Below are positions 26,438-36,323 of a stretch of 64,000 nt of DNA, piece after piece; position 1 is the first letter of the stretch, and every line of letters begins with the position of its first letter. A model generated the notes under the pieces. That model was not told the DNA's origin and did not search any database. It worked only from the letters and a program-made list of their open reading frames with translations. A program made the position numbers and the translations under genes. Location: positions 558,001 through 622,000 of the forward strand of contig NZ_JAJNCL010000001.1 of assembly GCF_021025955.1 (NCBI RefSeq), read 5' to 3'. Origin of the DNA: Rhodococcus qingshengii (GTDB taxonomy: Bacteria; Actinomycetota; Actinomycetes; Mycobacteriales; Mycobacteriaceae).

Positions 26438-27757
26438 ATCCAGAACCGGCTCCGCGAACCCTGGCAACCAACGAGTCAGGATTTCCATGTACGGGGCATA
26501 TGCGTCCAACTGGGCGCATATGCCGACCGAACCGAGAAGAACACGGAAGATCATCAAATACTCGGCCGGAAGGTTGAGTGCACGAGCCGTTCGGAACTGC
26601 GCACTGTTGAAGTCAGTGGCGGTTCCGGCGGCCTTTTGCAGCCATGCCCGAGTGAAGTGAAATGACTCGGTCTGAATCGGGTCGGTGAACGGTCGCAGGT
26701 AATCCGCGATCTCCTTGTCGGTCACCGTGCGCCCGGGAATCACGAAACCGTTGGCGCGCAACAACTCCGTCAACTCGTCGAATTGTTCCTCGACCGCCAG
26801 ACGCACCATCGTGCCGAGAACCCGTGGCAGTCCGTTCGGGAACGGCGCTGCAGCACCGAAGTCGATGACGCCGAGTCGGCCGTCCTCGAGAAGCATGAAG
26901 TTGCCGGGGTGCGGGTCACAGTGGAGCAAGCCGACACGGGCCGGAGATGCGAAGTGGAACTCTGCGAGTAGTGCACCGGCAGCATTGCGCTGATCCGGCG
27001 TTCCGCTTTCGATGATTCTGGTCAACGGGGTTGCCGTCATCCATTCGGTCACGACCACCTTCGGCGCGCTCGCAACGACGTGCGGGATCACGAATTGCGG
27101 ATCCCCGTCGAATTCTTTCGCGAATGCTCGCTGATTGTTCGCCTCGATCCGATAGTCGAGTTCTTCCTCCGTGCGAGCGGTGAACTCTTCGATCACGGGT
27201 CGCACGTCGACACCGGGCATGACCGAACCGAACAGGCCGGCAAATCTGCCCAAGGTCTTGAGATCGGCGCGAAGAGCTTCGTCGGCGCCGGGGTACTGGA
27301 CTTTGACGGCCACGTCACGTCCGTCCGCCCAGACGGCTCGGTGAACCTGCCCGATGCTTGCCGACGCGGTCGGTTCGTCGTCGAACGACTGGAATCGGTC
27401 GCGCCACTTGGTTCCGAGTTGCTGGTCGAGCATCTTGTGTACTTGCTTGGTCGGCAGCGGCGGGGCGGCGGCCTGGAGCTTGTTCAGCGACTCGCGGTAC
27501 GGCTCGGCGAATTCCTCCGGAATTGCCGCCTCCATGACGCTGAGTGCTTGGCCCAGCTTCATCGCGCCGCCCTTGAGTTCGCCCAGCACCGCAAACAGTT
27601 GCTCGGCGGCCTTCGCGCTCAATTGCGCGTCGATCTCGCCTTTGTCGCCGCCGGCGAGCTTGCGTCCGAAGCCCATGGCGGCGCGACCGGCCATCCCCAG
27701 GGGGATGCTCGCGAGTTTGGCAGTACGGGCAGAACTCTTGCGTGGGATCTCGGACAC
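26417..27757 (-). CDS. ABC1/UbiB-like atypical kinase family protein (Rv3197-like)
   Basis: 446 residues. ABC1-family signatures are present: KxGQ motif in GGAMKLGQALSVME, Ala-rich loop PTASASIGQVHRA, VAVKVQYPG lysine, HCDPHPGNF (catalytic-loop type) and VIDFGAA (metal-binding DFG). These are atypical protein-kinase-like ATPases often tied to quinones or lipids. In M. tuberculosis the homologue next to whiB7 belongs to the WhiB7 regulon and was linked to macrolide tolerance. GTG start 27757 aligns with the known N-terminus. Follows the E1-like gene by 7 bp, so the two are co-transcribed. Confidence 0.88.
   Translation of the reverse strand: MSEIPRKSSARTAKLASIPLGMAGRAAMGFGRKLAGGDKGEIDAQLSAKAAEQLFAVLGELKGGAMKLGQALSVMEAAIPEEFAEPYRESLNKLQAAAPPLPTKQVHKMLDQQLGTKWRDRFQSFDDEPTASASIGQVHRAVWADGRDVAVKVQYPGADEALRADLKTLGRFAGLFGSVMPGVDVRPVIEEFTARTEEELDYRIEANNQRAFAKEFDGDPQFVIPHVVASAPKVVVTEWMTATPLTRIIESGTPDQRNAAGALLAEFHFASPARVGLLHCDPHPGNFMLLEDGRLGVIDFGAAAPFPNGLPRVLGTMVRLAVEEQFDELTELLRANGFVIPGRTVTDKEIADYLRPFTDPIQTESFHFTRAWLQKAAGTATDFNSAQFRTARALNLPAEYLMIFRVLLGSVGICAQLDAYAPYMEILTRWLPGFAEPVLDDTGSAE
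26424..26455. terminator. Inverted repeat at the convergent gene ends
   Basis: GCGGAGCCGGT (26424-26434) and ACCGGCTCCGC (26445-26455) are exact inverse complements with a 10-base loop, inside the last codons of the ABC1-kinase gene. The other duplicate copy upstream can pair with the same right arm. Placed between convergent genes it may end both transcripts, although no U-run follows. Confidence 0.4.
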
Positions 27758-27764
27758 CACACCA

Positions 27765-28697
27765 TCATGTCTGACTGGGGCGTCCTTTGCCCGAAACAGG
27801 TGCCAGGTATTGGCAACTGCAGGATATTTGCCGAGGCCAGCGCCTCGTTGTGATTCGATACGGACGGAGCGCGATCTCGAGCGTCGACGACAGACTTGCT
27901 GCAGAGGCGGCACTGGGAAGGTCCACGACACTGGGTAGGTCCAGGGCACTGAGAGCAGCGTCGATCTCGGCCAGGGCCAGCGCGACACTTGCATGGATCA
28001 TCGCCGATTCCGCGTGGCCCGCGCTGCCGAGTAGCTGCGCGGACAGATGAAGCCAATGAGGGTCGAGTTCGGATCGGATGATGTCGGCGCACCGCAGGCA
28101 ACTCGACTGACCCGGTAGGACAAGAGGGCCGACCACACCGTTGCCGTCCCGGATACGGACGGAAAGGTGGGGGAGTCCGCACCGAACGAGATCGCTGACC
28201 AAGCGAGGATCTGTGACGACGTCGTCGGCCAAGACCACCAGTTGTTCGTTCCACGTGCGCACGACGTCGGTGTTGCGATACCCGCGCGAGCGTCGCGTGC
28301 TGGTCCCGCTGGTGACGAGTGCGCGCTCGACGGCGTCCGAGAGAGGACCGACGCCGTGGATCCGGACGGACGCGGTGCTTGTGCCGGCAGTGCGGACGAA
28401 TCCGGAATCGGCGAGTTGCTCGAGTAGCTCCTCCGTCACCGACGTCGAAATTCCGCGCTTCGACGCTTCCCAGAGGATGGTCGCGCGGGATCTCGAGCCG
28501 TCCATCGTGCGCAGGATCGACTTCACCGCCCGCGCATCGACCCCGACAGGCAGCGTCAGCAGGACGGCACGTCCGGGTGTCCATCCCAGCTGAAGCCGAC
28601 CGTCCGGGCGCGACAGAACAGCGATCCGTGGATCCCATCGGGGTCCCACGGATCGCTGTGTGTTCTGTGTCGTGCTGTTCTGCGTGTCACCGGTCAT
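27765..28697 (-). CDS. E1/ThiF-like cyclodehydratase-related protein (Rv3196-like)
   Basis: 310 residues. The N-terminal half has a small winged-helix-like region (ILRTMDGSRSRATILWEASK) like the leader-peptide-binding part of TOMM cyclodehydratase partner proteins. The second half has an E1/ThiF-like Rossmann pattern (RIHGVGPLSDAVERAL) and a PGQSSCLRCADIIRSELDP segment with a C-x2-C, typical of the family's CxxC knuckle. A second CSC motif near the C-terminus may complete a zinc site. No precursor peptide or YcaO protein is visible in the window, so substrate and reaction are unknown. Seven bp upstream of the ABC1-kinase gene. Confidence 0.68.
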   Translation of the reverse strand: MTGDTQNSTTQNTQRSVGPRWDPRIAVLSRPDGRLQLGWTPGRAVLLTLPVGVDARAVKSILRTMDGSRSRATILWEASKRGISTSVTEELLEQLADSGFVRTAGTSTASVRIHGVGPLSDAVERALVTSGTSTRRSRGYRNTDVVRTWNEQLVVLADDVVTDPRLVSDLVRCGLPHLSVRIRDGNGVVGPLVLPGQSSCLRCADIIRSELDPHWLHLSAQLLGSAGHAESAMIHASVALALAEIDAALSALDLPSVVDLPSAASAASLSSTLEIALRPYRITTRRWPRQISCSCQYLAPVSGKGRPSQT

Positions 28698-28798
28698 CGC
28701 TCGATGCTGGCATGACGCTCGGCCGGCGAGTCCGCCTCAGCGGCAGTTATCCACAGGCCCTCAGCTTGGTTGAACTGCGAAAATGTGTCGAGAAGGAA

Positions 28799-30199
28799 CT
28801 ACTTCTCTTCGTCGTCCTCGCGGGTCTTGTCCATCGCGGCCTCAGCCGCACGCTCTTTTGCCTCGACGGCTTCGAGTTGAGCGATCGGGTCGTCGAAATT
28901 GCCGGCTTCGCCGCCGCCGAGGACACGGGCGACAAATCCGTCCGGTGCGTCGAGATCGCTCGAATCGGGCATCAGGTCGGGATGCGACCAGACGCCGTCA
29001 CGAGTGTCCATACCGGCTTCCGCGGTGAGCTTCTGCCACAATCCTGCCGCTTCACGGACCTTACGAGGACGAAGTTCCAGTCCGACGAGCGTCGCAAAGG
29101 TCTGTTCGGCGGGGCCGCCGGTGGCACGGCGACGCCGCAACGTCTCGCTCATCGCGGCGACACCCGGCAGTCGCTCGCCGAGTGCGGCGGTGACGACCGT
29201 CTCCACCCAACCCTCGACCAGCGCAAGCAGTGTCTCGAGACGCTCGAGAGCGGCCTTCTGCTCCGGTGTGTTCTGCGGCTCGAACGTGCCCTGCTGCATC
29301 AGCGCTTCGAGTTTGCTCGGATCGGTGAGAGCGGACGGGTCGAGGTCCTTGGCGAATTCTTCCATCGCGGAGAAGTCCATCGTGATCCCGCGGGCGTACT
29401 CCTCGACTGTCGCGAGGACGCGCTGGCGCAGCCACGGAACGTGACTGTAGAGGCGCTGATGAGCTCCTTCCCGCGCGGCGAGGAACACGAGAACTTCCTG
29501 ATGCGGCTGTTCGAGACCCTCACTGAAAGCCTGAACCGCAGCGGGGAGAAGGGCCGCGGTGCCTTCGGGTCCGAGGGGCAAGCCGATGTCCGTCGAGGAG
29601 AGCACCTCGGTGGACAGTTGGCCCAGTGCCTGGCCCAATTGCGAGCCGAACGCGAGTCCGCCCATCTGGCCGAGCATGCCCAGCATCGGGCCCGCCATCT
29701 GCTGTGCTTCGGCAGGAAGTCCCTGGACCCACATGCCCGATACCTTCTCGGCTACCGGATCACAGAGTCGCTTCCACGTGTCGATCGTGTTGTCGAGCCA
29801 GTCGTTCGGAGTCCAGGCGAGGGTGCGGCTCGCTCCGGCGGGGAGCGTTGTCGCGGCGTCCAGCCACATCTCTGCCAGGTGCGCAGCGTCGGCGATCGCC
29901 TTGACATTGCCCTCGGTGATCGGTGTGACCGATCCGATCTGTTGGCGTGCCAGCTTCTTGGCGATGTCGTAGTTCACCGGGCCGGACGTACCGCCCTGGC
30001 CCATCGACGAGCCCATTCCGCTCAGCATCTGACCGAACTGAGTGAGCATCTGGCCGAGTTGAGCCGGATCGAATCCCTCACCGCCCGCGCCGAACCCGAA
30101 CGGCGTGTCACCACCCCCGAACGGATTGCCACCCGCCGCGTTCTTGTCGCGATCGGGATCGTCGTCGGAGTTGGAGAAGCCGAACGGCATATTGCTCAT
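28799..30199 (-). CDS. Zinc-dependent metalloprotease family protein (DUF2342, Rv3195-like)
   Basis: 466 residues. The N-terminus is Gly/Phe-rich and probably disordered (GGNPFGGGDTPFGFGAGGEG). The central and C-terminal parts match the actinobacterial DUF2342 family, placed among zinc metallopeptidases by a degenerate motif, here around AAREGAHQRLYSHVPW, instead of classical HExxH. Peptidase activity is therefore a family-level guess. ATG start 30199. It precedes the E1-like gene by about 100 bp on the same strand. Divergent from the PDZ-protein gene. The C-terminal tail is highly charged (EAKERAAEAAMDKTREDDEE). Confidence 0.75.
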   Translation of the reverse strand: MSNMPFGFSNSDDDPDRDKNAAGGNPFGGGDTPFGFGAGGEGFDPAQLGQMLTQFGQMLSGMGSSMGQGGTSGPVNYDIAKKLARQQIGSVTPITEGNVKAIADAAHLAEMWLDAATTLPAGASRTLAWTPNDWLDNTIDTWKRLCDPVAEKVSGMWVQGLPAEAQQMAGPMLGMLGQMGGLAFGSQLGQALGQLSTEVLSSTDIGLPLGPEGTAALLPAAVQAFSEGLEQPHQEVLVFLAAREGAHQRLYSHVPWLRQRVLATVEEYARGITMDFSAMEEFAKDLDPSALTDPSKLEALMQQGTFEPQNTPEQKAALERLETLLALVEGWVETVVTAALGERLPGVAAMSETLRRRRATGGPAEQTFATLVGLELRPRKVREAAGLWQKLTAEAGMDTRDGVWSHPDLMPDSSDLDAPDGFVARVLGGGEAGNFDDPIAQLEAVEAKERAAEAAMDKTREDDEEK

Positions 30200-30322
30200 A
30201 CCTCAACGGTACAAGGGTTGAGCTGTCGGAGTCGCCCTCCGAGTCACGCTGACGGCGAACACGCACGGCGCTCAGGCGGTGCGATCGGTGCTCCGGCGCC
30301 TTCGCGCTTTACTCTGGATCAG

Positions 30323-31345
30323 GTGAATCGACGGATAGTGACGCTCTTGGCCGCACTCGCACCCATCGTCGTGTTGGGAGTCGTCGGAACAATGGTCACT
30401 GTTCCTTATGTCGCACTCGGTCCGGGCCCCACCTTCAACACGCTCGGCGACGTCGACGGTAAGCCCGTCGTCGACATCCAGGGGGCCGAGGTCGATCCCA
30501 CCGACGGCAACCTCAACATGACAACGGTGTCCGTTCGCGACGGCCTCAACATCTTCGAAGCATTCGGACTTTGGGCGAGTGGCAGCAACGGACTCGTCCC
30601 ACGCTCGGAGATCTATCCGCCCGAGAAGTCGAAGGAAGAGATCCAGCAGGCCAACACCGCCGACTTCCAGCAGTCCGAGGACAGTGCCGAGTTGGCCGCA
30701 CTCCACTTTCTCGGCAAGCCGGTGGCACTGACTGTTTCGAAGGTGACACCCGACGGTCCCGCTGCGGGTGCGCTGCAAGAAGGCGACGTCCTGGTCAAGA
30801 TCGGGGACACTCCGGTGACCACCATCAGCGGCGTTCAGGACACGGTCGGGGCGATTGCGCCCGGCACTCCGATCAACGTCACCGTCATTCGCGCGGGTGT
30901 GGAGACCGTTGTGCCGGTCACCGTCGGGGCGCGGCCCAACAAGCCCGAATCGGGTTACCTCGGCGTCACGCCGACCGAGGTCCCGGATGTCCCCTTCACC
31001 GTGCAGTTCAACCTCGCCGACATCGGTGGTCCTTCTGCCGGACTGATGTTCACACTGGCCTTGGTGGACAAGCTGACTCCAGGGGAGCTGAACGGCGGAA
31101 AGTTCGTGGCCGGAACGGGCACCATCGACTCCGCGGGTGAAGTGGGTCCGATCGGCGGCATCAGGTACAAGTTGATCGCCGCGTCCGAAGCAGGTGCGGA
31201 GACATTCCTTGTACCCGCCCAGAATTGTGACGAGGCGAAACAGAATGCGCCGGACGGGCTTCGACTCGTCAAGGTCGACAACCTGCCCGGCGCAGTGGAC
31301 TCACTCGAGAGCCTCAACACCGGCGGCGACGCACCCCGCTGCTGA
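30323..31345 (+). CDS. YlbL-type PDZ domain/Lon-S16 protease-like membrane protein (Rv3194c-like)
   Basis: 340 residues. One N-terminal membrane anchor (LLAALAPIVVLGVVGTMVTV), an extracytoplasmic region, a PDZ domain (~120-205; KVTPDGPAAGALQEGDVLVK) and a Lon-like S16 domain with catalytic Ser238 in GGPSAGL and Lys283 in GGIRYK. The Ser-Lys dyad is complete, so it is probably an active membrane-anchored protease facing outside. GTG start 30323. Convergent with the PPA1309 gene (12 bp apart). Confidence 0.88.
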   Translation: MNRRIVTLLAALAPIVVLGVVGTMVTVPYVALGPGPTFNTLGDVDGKPVVDIQGAEVDPTDGNLNMTTVSVRDGLNIFEAFGLWASGSNGLVPRSEIYPPEKSKEEIQQANTADFQQSEDSAELAALHFLGKPVALTVSKVTPDGPAAGALQEGDVLVKIGDTPVTTISGVQDTVGAIAPGTPINVTVIRAGVETVVPVTVGARPNKPESGYLGVTPTEVPDVPFTVQFNLADIGGPSAGLMFTLALVDKLTPGELNGGKFVAGTGTIDSAGEVGPIGGIRYKLIAASEAGAETFLVPAQNCDEAKQNAPDGLRLVKVDNLPGAVDSLESLNTGGDAPRC

Positions 31346-31357
31346 AAGCAGTCTCTG

Positions 31358-31960
31358 TTAGTCTTCTTCGACCTCGTCGAGCGTCGCGTACAGCGCGTGC
31401 ACGAGGTGAGGTGCGAGACCGTCGTAGGTGAGCAGTTCCAGGTCGCCGTACGGATCCGCGTCTTCGTCGGGACGCATCTGCAACAGCGACAGCGACGGAC
31501 CGTCACGCAGCACGCCGACGAACAGCCGAGCTTCGCGTCGATCGGGATGCGCGTTGGCAGTCAGTCGAGCGACCTCGTCCGCCGCGTGCTGATCGGTCAA
31601 CACCGGCGCCGTGGCGTGGTCGAGATCCGATTCCGCCTCGGGCGGTAGGACGACGATTTCCTGCACCAAGATGCAACCCTGGACCGACTCGGGCCAATGC
31701 GTCGTTGCCAGGAACTCGTCGAGTGCCCGTGAACCTCCGATGATGTCCTCGGGGAGCGATTCCTGCTCGATCGGTGTGTATTCGGCACCCTCGGCAAGTT
31801 GGTCCAGCAGGCCGGGTTCGGCCGCGGCGAGCATTTCGGTGGGTACCAACGCGTACAGCTTCGGCGGTTGATCCCAGCCCTCGGCGTCGATGTGGTCGAC
31901 TACTTCATGAACGCACCGGGCGAGGGCACTCGGTGATCTGCTCATATTCTCTTCACTCAC
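31358..31960 (-). CDS. PPA1309 family protein
   Basis: 200 residues, acidic, no signal or membrane segment. Recognisable family pieces are LARCVHEVVDHIDAEGWDQP near the N-terminus, HWPESVQGCILVQEIVVLPP in the middle and a DGLAPHLVHALYATL C-terminus. This is a conserved actinobacterial family of unknown function that usually sits between the YlbL and UPF0182 genes, as here. GTG start 31960 has GAGG upstream; ATG 31945 is an alternative. Confidence 0.82.
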   Translation of the reverse strand: MSEENMSRSPSALARCVHEVVDHIDAEGWDQPPKLYALVPTEMLAAAEPGLLDQLAEGAEYTPIEQESLPEDIIGGSRALDEFLATTHWPESVQGCILVQEIVVLPPEAESDLDHATAPVLTDQHAADEVARLTANAHPDRREARLFVGVLRDGPSLSLLQMRPDEDADPYGDLELLTYDGLAPHLVHALYATLDEVEED

Positions 31961-32128
31961 ACGTTCATCCTCGCACCTTCTGCCTGGCTTCCCGCTCTCC
32001 GTGTTGTCAACCCGTGACCGTTGTTACGTAGAGTGGTCGGAAACGGCCAAGTCCACTCGGGCGTGGCCGCAGTGATCGATGCAATCGGTTGCGACGCCAC
32101 GGCGTCGCCAAATCTTGGAGCGTGGCAC

Positions 32129-35050
32129 GTGGGCATGCGGCCCCCCGCAGGTTTACCCTCTCTGTCCAGACGCAGTCGAATCTTGTTGGTGGTGGCTGTC
32201 GTTGTGGCGGCCTTGCTGCTCGTGGGGCCGCGACTGATCGGCATGTACACGGACTGGTTGTGGTTCGGCGAAGTCGGCTTCCGTGGTGTGTTCACCAAGG
32301 TTCTGCTGACGCGATTCGTTCTCTTCCTCGTGGTCGGAATTGTCGTCGGAGCCATCGTGTGGCTCGCGATGCTTCTCGCGTACCGTGCACGTCCGGTGTT
32401 CGTCCCGGTCTCCGGACCCAATGATCCGATCGCGCGCTACCGCACCACCGTCATGTCGCGACTTCGTCTGTTCGGCGTGATCGTTCCGGTAGCGATCGGC
32501 ATCCTGTCCGGTCTCATCGCGCAGGCCAACTGGGTCACCATCCAGTTGTTCCTCAACGGTCAGCAGTTCGGCATCACCGATCCCCAGTTCCATCTGGACG
32601 TCGGCTTCTACACCTTCGATCTGCCGTTCTACCGTTTCGTTCTGAACTGGTTGTTCGTCTCGATCCTGCTGGCATTCGTGGCAAATCTGATCACCCACTA
32701 CGTTTTCGGTGGAATCAAATTGGCGGGGCGCGCTGGGACATTCACCACTGCCGCTCGTATACAACTCGCTGTTATCGCCGGAACCTTCGTGCTCCTCAAG
32801 GCGGTTGCGTACTGGTTCGATCGGTACTCGTTGATGTCGAGCAGTCGTAAGGAACCGACGTTCACCGGTCCGGGCTTCACCGATATCAACGCGGTGTTGC
32901 CGGCGAAGCTCATTCTGCTGTCCATCGCAGTCATCTGCGCCTTGGCGTTCTTCGCGGCGATCTTCACGCGGGATCTTCGGATACCGGCCATGGCAGTCGC
33001 TCTCCTGGTTCTCTCGTCAGTGCTCGTCGGCGCGGTCTACCCGATGATCGTCGAGCAGTTCTCCGTCAAGCCCAATGCGGCGCAGAAGGAGAGCACGTAC
33101 ATCGAGCGGAACATCGAAGCGACTCGTCAGGCGTACGGGATCACCGAAGAGAACGTCGACTACGTCGACTATCCGGGAATCGGCACCAAGCAGCCCCAGG
33201 ACGTTCCGGCCGACCGGACCACGATCGCGAACACACGACTGTTGGATCCGACGATCCTGTCGCCGACGTTCACCGCTCAGCGTCAGCTCAAGAACTTCTA
33301 CGGGTTCCCGCAGACGCTCAATGTCGACCGCTACGAACAAGACGGCCAGTTGCGCGACTTCGTTGTCGCAGCGCGTGAGCTGTCGCCGAACAACCTTTCC
33401 GGCAACCAGACGGACTGGATCAACAAGCACACGGTCTACACGCATGGCAACGGCTTCGTCGCTGCTCAGGCAAACGAAGTCACGGCTGTTCAGGGCGACA
33501 GTCAGAACAACACCGGTGGTTACCCGATCTACTCGGTGAGCGACCTGACGACCACGCCCGAGAACGAGAACCTCAAGGTGGACAATCCTCGTTCGTACTA
33601 CGGCGAGGTAATCAGTCAGTCGGACGCCGATTACTCGATCGTCGGCTCCGTCGACGGTGAGGGACCGCGGGAGTACGACACCGACACCTCGAAGTACACC
33701 TACACAGGCTCGGGTGGTGTTTCGATCGGCAACTGGTTCAACCGTCTTGCATTCGCGGCGAAGTACACCGAGCGCAACATCCTGTTCTCGAGTGCAATCG
33801 GCTCGAACTCCAAGATCATCTTCAAGCGTGATCCGAAGGAAAGGGTCGAGGAGGTCGCGCCTTGGCTGACGACTGACGGCGCTGCTTACCCCGCAGTGGT
33901 CGACGGCAAGATGCAGTGGATCATCGACGGCTACACCACCGCCCAGGACTACCCGTACGCGCAGCGCAGTTCGCTCGACGGTTTGGTCGAGGACAGTATC
34001 GACCAGACGACTGGGCGCCTCATTCCGCGCCAGGAGTTCTCCTACATCCGCAACTCTGTGAAGGCCACGGTCGATGCATACGACGGCACCGTCACGCTGT
34101 ACCAGGTCGACGAGCAGGATCCGGTACTGAAGGCGTGGATGGGGGTCTTCCCGGACACGGTCAAGCCGAAGAGCGAAATTTCGGACGACCTGCAGGCGCA
34201 CTTCCGGTACCCGGAAGACATGTTCAAGGTCCAGCGCGAGATGCTGGCGAAGTACCACGTCGACGATCCGAGTGAGTTCTTCACCAACAACGCGTTCTGG
34301 TCGGTTCCGAGCGATCCGACGATCGACACGTCCGCCAACCAGCCGCCGTACTACGTGCTGGTGGGCGACAAGGACACCGCGAAGGCGGATTTCCGGCTGA
34401 CCAGTCCGATGGTCGGGTTCAGTCGTGAGTTGCTGTCGGCCTACATTTCGGTGGCGAACGACAAGGAGAACTACGGCAAGTTCACGGTGCTGCAGTTGCC
34501 AACCGATACGCAGACTCAGGGTCCACAGCAGGCTCAGTCTGCGATGACGTCGGATTCGCGTGTTGCTTCGGAAGTGTCACTGCTCAAGCAGTCGAACAAG
34601 ATTCAGTACGGAAACCTGCTGACTCTGCCGATTGCCGAGGGCGGAATCCTCTACGTCGAGCCCTTGTATTCGCAGCGAAACTCGCAGAACGCGTTCCCTC
34701 AGTTGGCGCGTGTGCTGGTGAGCTTCAGCGACACCAACGGCATTCGGATCGGTTATGCACCGACCGTCTCCGAGGCGATCAGTCAGATTTGGCCGGGCGC
34801 AGGTTCGGCAGCGACGGTCACCCAGCCGGCACCCGATCCGGATACCGGAGCGCAACCGGAAACGCCGACAACTCCGACGGCACCGGCCCCGCCGGCTTCT
34901 TCGGATGACGTCACGAAGGCACTGGCCGAGGTCAATTCGGCAATGGCGGCATTGAAGTCGGCGCAACAGAGCGGTGACTTCACCAGCTACGGTGCTGCGC
35001 TCGACCGTCTGCAGAAGGCTGTTGACGCGTACCAGGCGCTGCCGAGGTAA
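32129..35050 (+). CDS. UPF0182 family large membrane protein (Rv3193c-like)
   Basis: 973 residues. Seven or so hydrophobic segments occupy the first ~310 residues (the first is ILLVVAVVVAALLLVGPRLIG), followed by a large extracytoplasmic domain and a Pro/Thr-rich stretch (TGAQPETPTTPTAPAPPAS) before a short helical tail with KALAEVNSAMAALKSAQQ. Conserved in actinobacteria, function unknown. Start GTG 32129 (VGMRPPAG) matches the known family N-terminus and has GGAG eight bases upstream. A perfect bidirectional terminator follows. Confidence 0.9.
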   Translation: MGMRPPAGLPSLSRRSRILLVVAVVVAALLLVGPRLIGMYTDWLWFGEVGFRGVFTKVLLTRFVLFLVVGIVVGAIVWLAMLLAYRARPVFVPVSGPNDPIARYRTTVMSRLRLFGVIVPVAIGILSGLIAQANWVTIQLFLNGQQFGITDPQFHLDVGFYTFDLPFYRFVLNWLFVSILLAFVANLITHYVFGGIKLAGRAGTFTTAARIQLAVIAGTFVLLKAVAYWFDRYSLMSSSRKEPTFTGPGFTDINAVLPAKLILLSIAVICALAFFAAIFTRDLRIPAMAVALLVLSSVLVGAVYPMIVEQFSVKPNAAQKESTYIERNIEATRQAYGITEENVDYVDYPGIGTKQPQDVPADRTTIANTRLLDPTILSPTFTAQRQLKNFYGFPQTLNVDRYEQDGQLRDFVVAARELSPNNLSGNQTDWINKHTVYTHGNGFVAAQANEVTAVQGDSQNNTGGYPIYSVSDLTTTPENENLKVDNPRSYYGEVISQSDADYSIVGSVDGEGPREYDTDTSKYTYTGSGGVSIGNWFNRLAFAAKYTERNILFSSAIGSNSKIIFKRDPKERVEEVAPWLTTDGAAYPAVVDGKMQWIIDGYTTAQDYPYAQRSSLDGLVEDSIDQTTGRLIPRQEFSYIRNSVKATVDAYDGTVTLYQVDEQDPVLKAWMGVFPDTVKPKSEISDDLQAHFRYPEDMFKVQREMLAKYHVDDPSEFFTNNAFWSVPSDPTIDTSANQPPYYVLVGDKDTAKADFRLTSPMVGFSRELLSAYISVANDKENYGKFTVLQLPTDTQTQGPQQAQSAMTSDSRVASEVSLLKQSNKIQYGNLLTLPIAEGGILYVEPLYSQRNSQNAFPQLARVLVSFSDTNGIRIGYAPTVSEAISQIWPGAGSAATVTQPAPDPDTGAQPETPTTPTAPAPPASSDDVTKALAEVNSAMAALKSAQQSGDFTSYGAALDRLQKAVDAYQALPR

Positions 35051-35072
35051 GCGGCGTCAGTTCGTGAACAGC

Positions 35073-35108
35073 AGAAGGCCCACCATCCGATCGGATGGTG
35101 GGCCTTCT
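35073..35108. terminator. Bidirectional intrinsic terminator
   Basis: A perfect 36-base palindrome (two 18-base arms, centre at 35090/35091; arms begin AGAAGGCCCACC) between the convergent UPF0182 and rpf genes. The arms end in AGAAGG/CCTTCT, so each strand has a short T-containing tail (TTCTTG on the plus strand). Confidence 0.85.
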
Positions 35109-35139
35109 TGTGTGCTCAGGTGAAGCTGTATGAGCTGAA

Positions 35140-35910
<771 letters not shown>

Positions 35911-36103
35911 TCACAAATTTCCGGACCTCCTGGTCTGCTCTCGTCGGCAAACCTCGGCGTTTGTGCTGGTAGAGCCTTTCCGTTGCGGTTTCGAGGTACG
36001 TTCGTTACATGCCTGTTATGTGTTGATGCTCACGGGAATTTTGTGAAGCCAGTCACTCGAATTCGGTACTTTCAGGCGTGTATTTCAGTCCAGCGCAGGC
36101 GAT

Positions 36104-36133
36104 TTGCGTTCCGTTCATCTGCTCGTGTAACTT
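36104..36133 (+). promoter_or_regulatory. Candidate promoter of tRNA-fMet
   Basis: TTGCGT (36104-36109) and TAACTT (36128-36133) with an 18-bp spacer; the predicted start would be a few bases before the tRNA 5' end at 36145. Confidence 0.4.
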
Positions 36134-36144
36134 TGTCCATGCAT

Positions 36145-36218
36145 CGCGGGGTGGAGCAGCTCGGTAGCTCGCTGGGCTCATAACCCAGAGGTCGCAGGTT
36201 CAAATCCTGTCCCCGCTA
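36145..36218 (+). tRNA. Initiator tRNA-fMet (CAT)
   Basis: A 74-base cloverleaf: acceptor stem CGCGGGG...CCCCGC, D-arm GAGCAGCTCGGTAGCTC, anticodon arm CTGGGCTCATAACCCAG with anticodon CAT, and T-arm GCAGGTTCAAATCCTGT. The three G:C pairs next to the anticodon loop (GGG/CCC) and an unpaired first position (C1 opposite T72) are initiator identity marks. The 3' CCA is not encoded (CTA follows). Confidence 0.95.
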
Positions 36219-36222
36219 CTAG

Positions 36223-36264
36223 AAAAGGACCGCCGCACTGGATTTCAGTGCGGCGGTCCTTTTT
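36223..36264 (+). terminator. Intrinsic terminator after tRNA-fMet
   Basis: GGACCGCCGCACTG (36227-36240) and CAGTGCGGCGGTCC (36246-36259) form a 14-bp perfect stem with a 5-base loop, extended by AAAA/TTTT and ending in TTTTT. Confidence 0.92.
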
Positions 36265-36323
36265 GCGTGCAGCTGTACAGCTCAGGCGAAGCGCTTCGGG
36301 TCCGTGCTTCACGAGTCTGGGCG

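Noticed and set aside
28319..30322. Plus-strand frame joining upstream into the PDZ protein
   Set aside because: Runs antisense through the E1-like and metalloprotease genes; the PDZ protein clearly begins at GTG 30323 with its membrane anchor.
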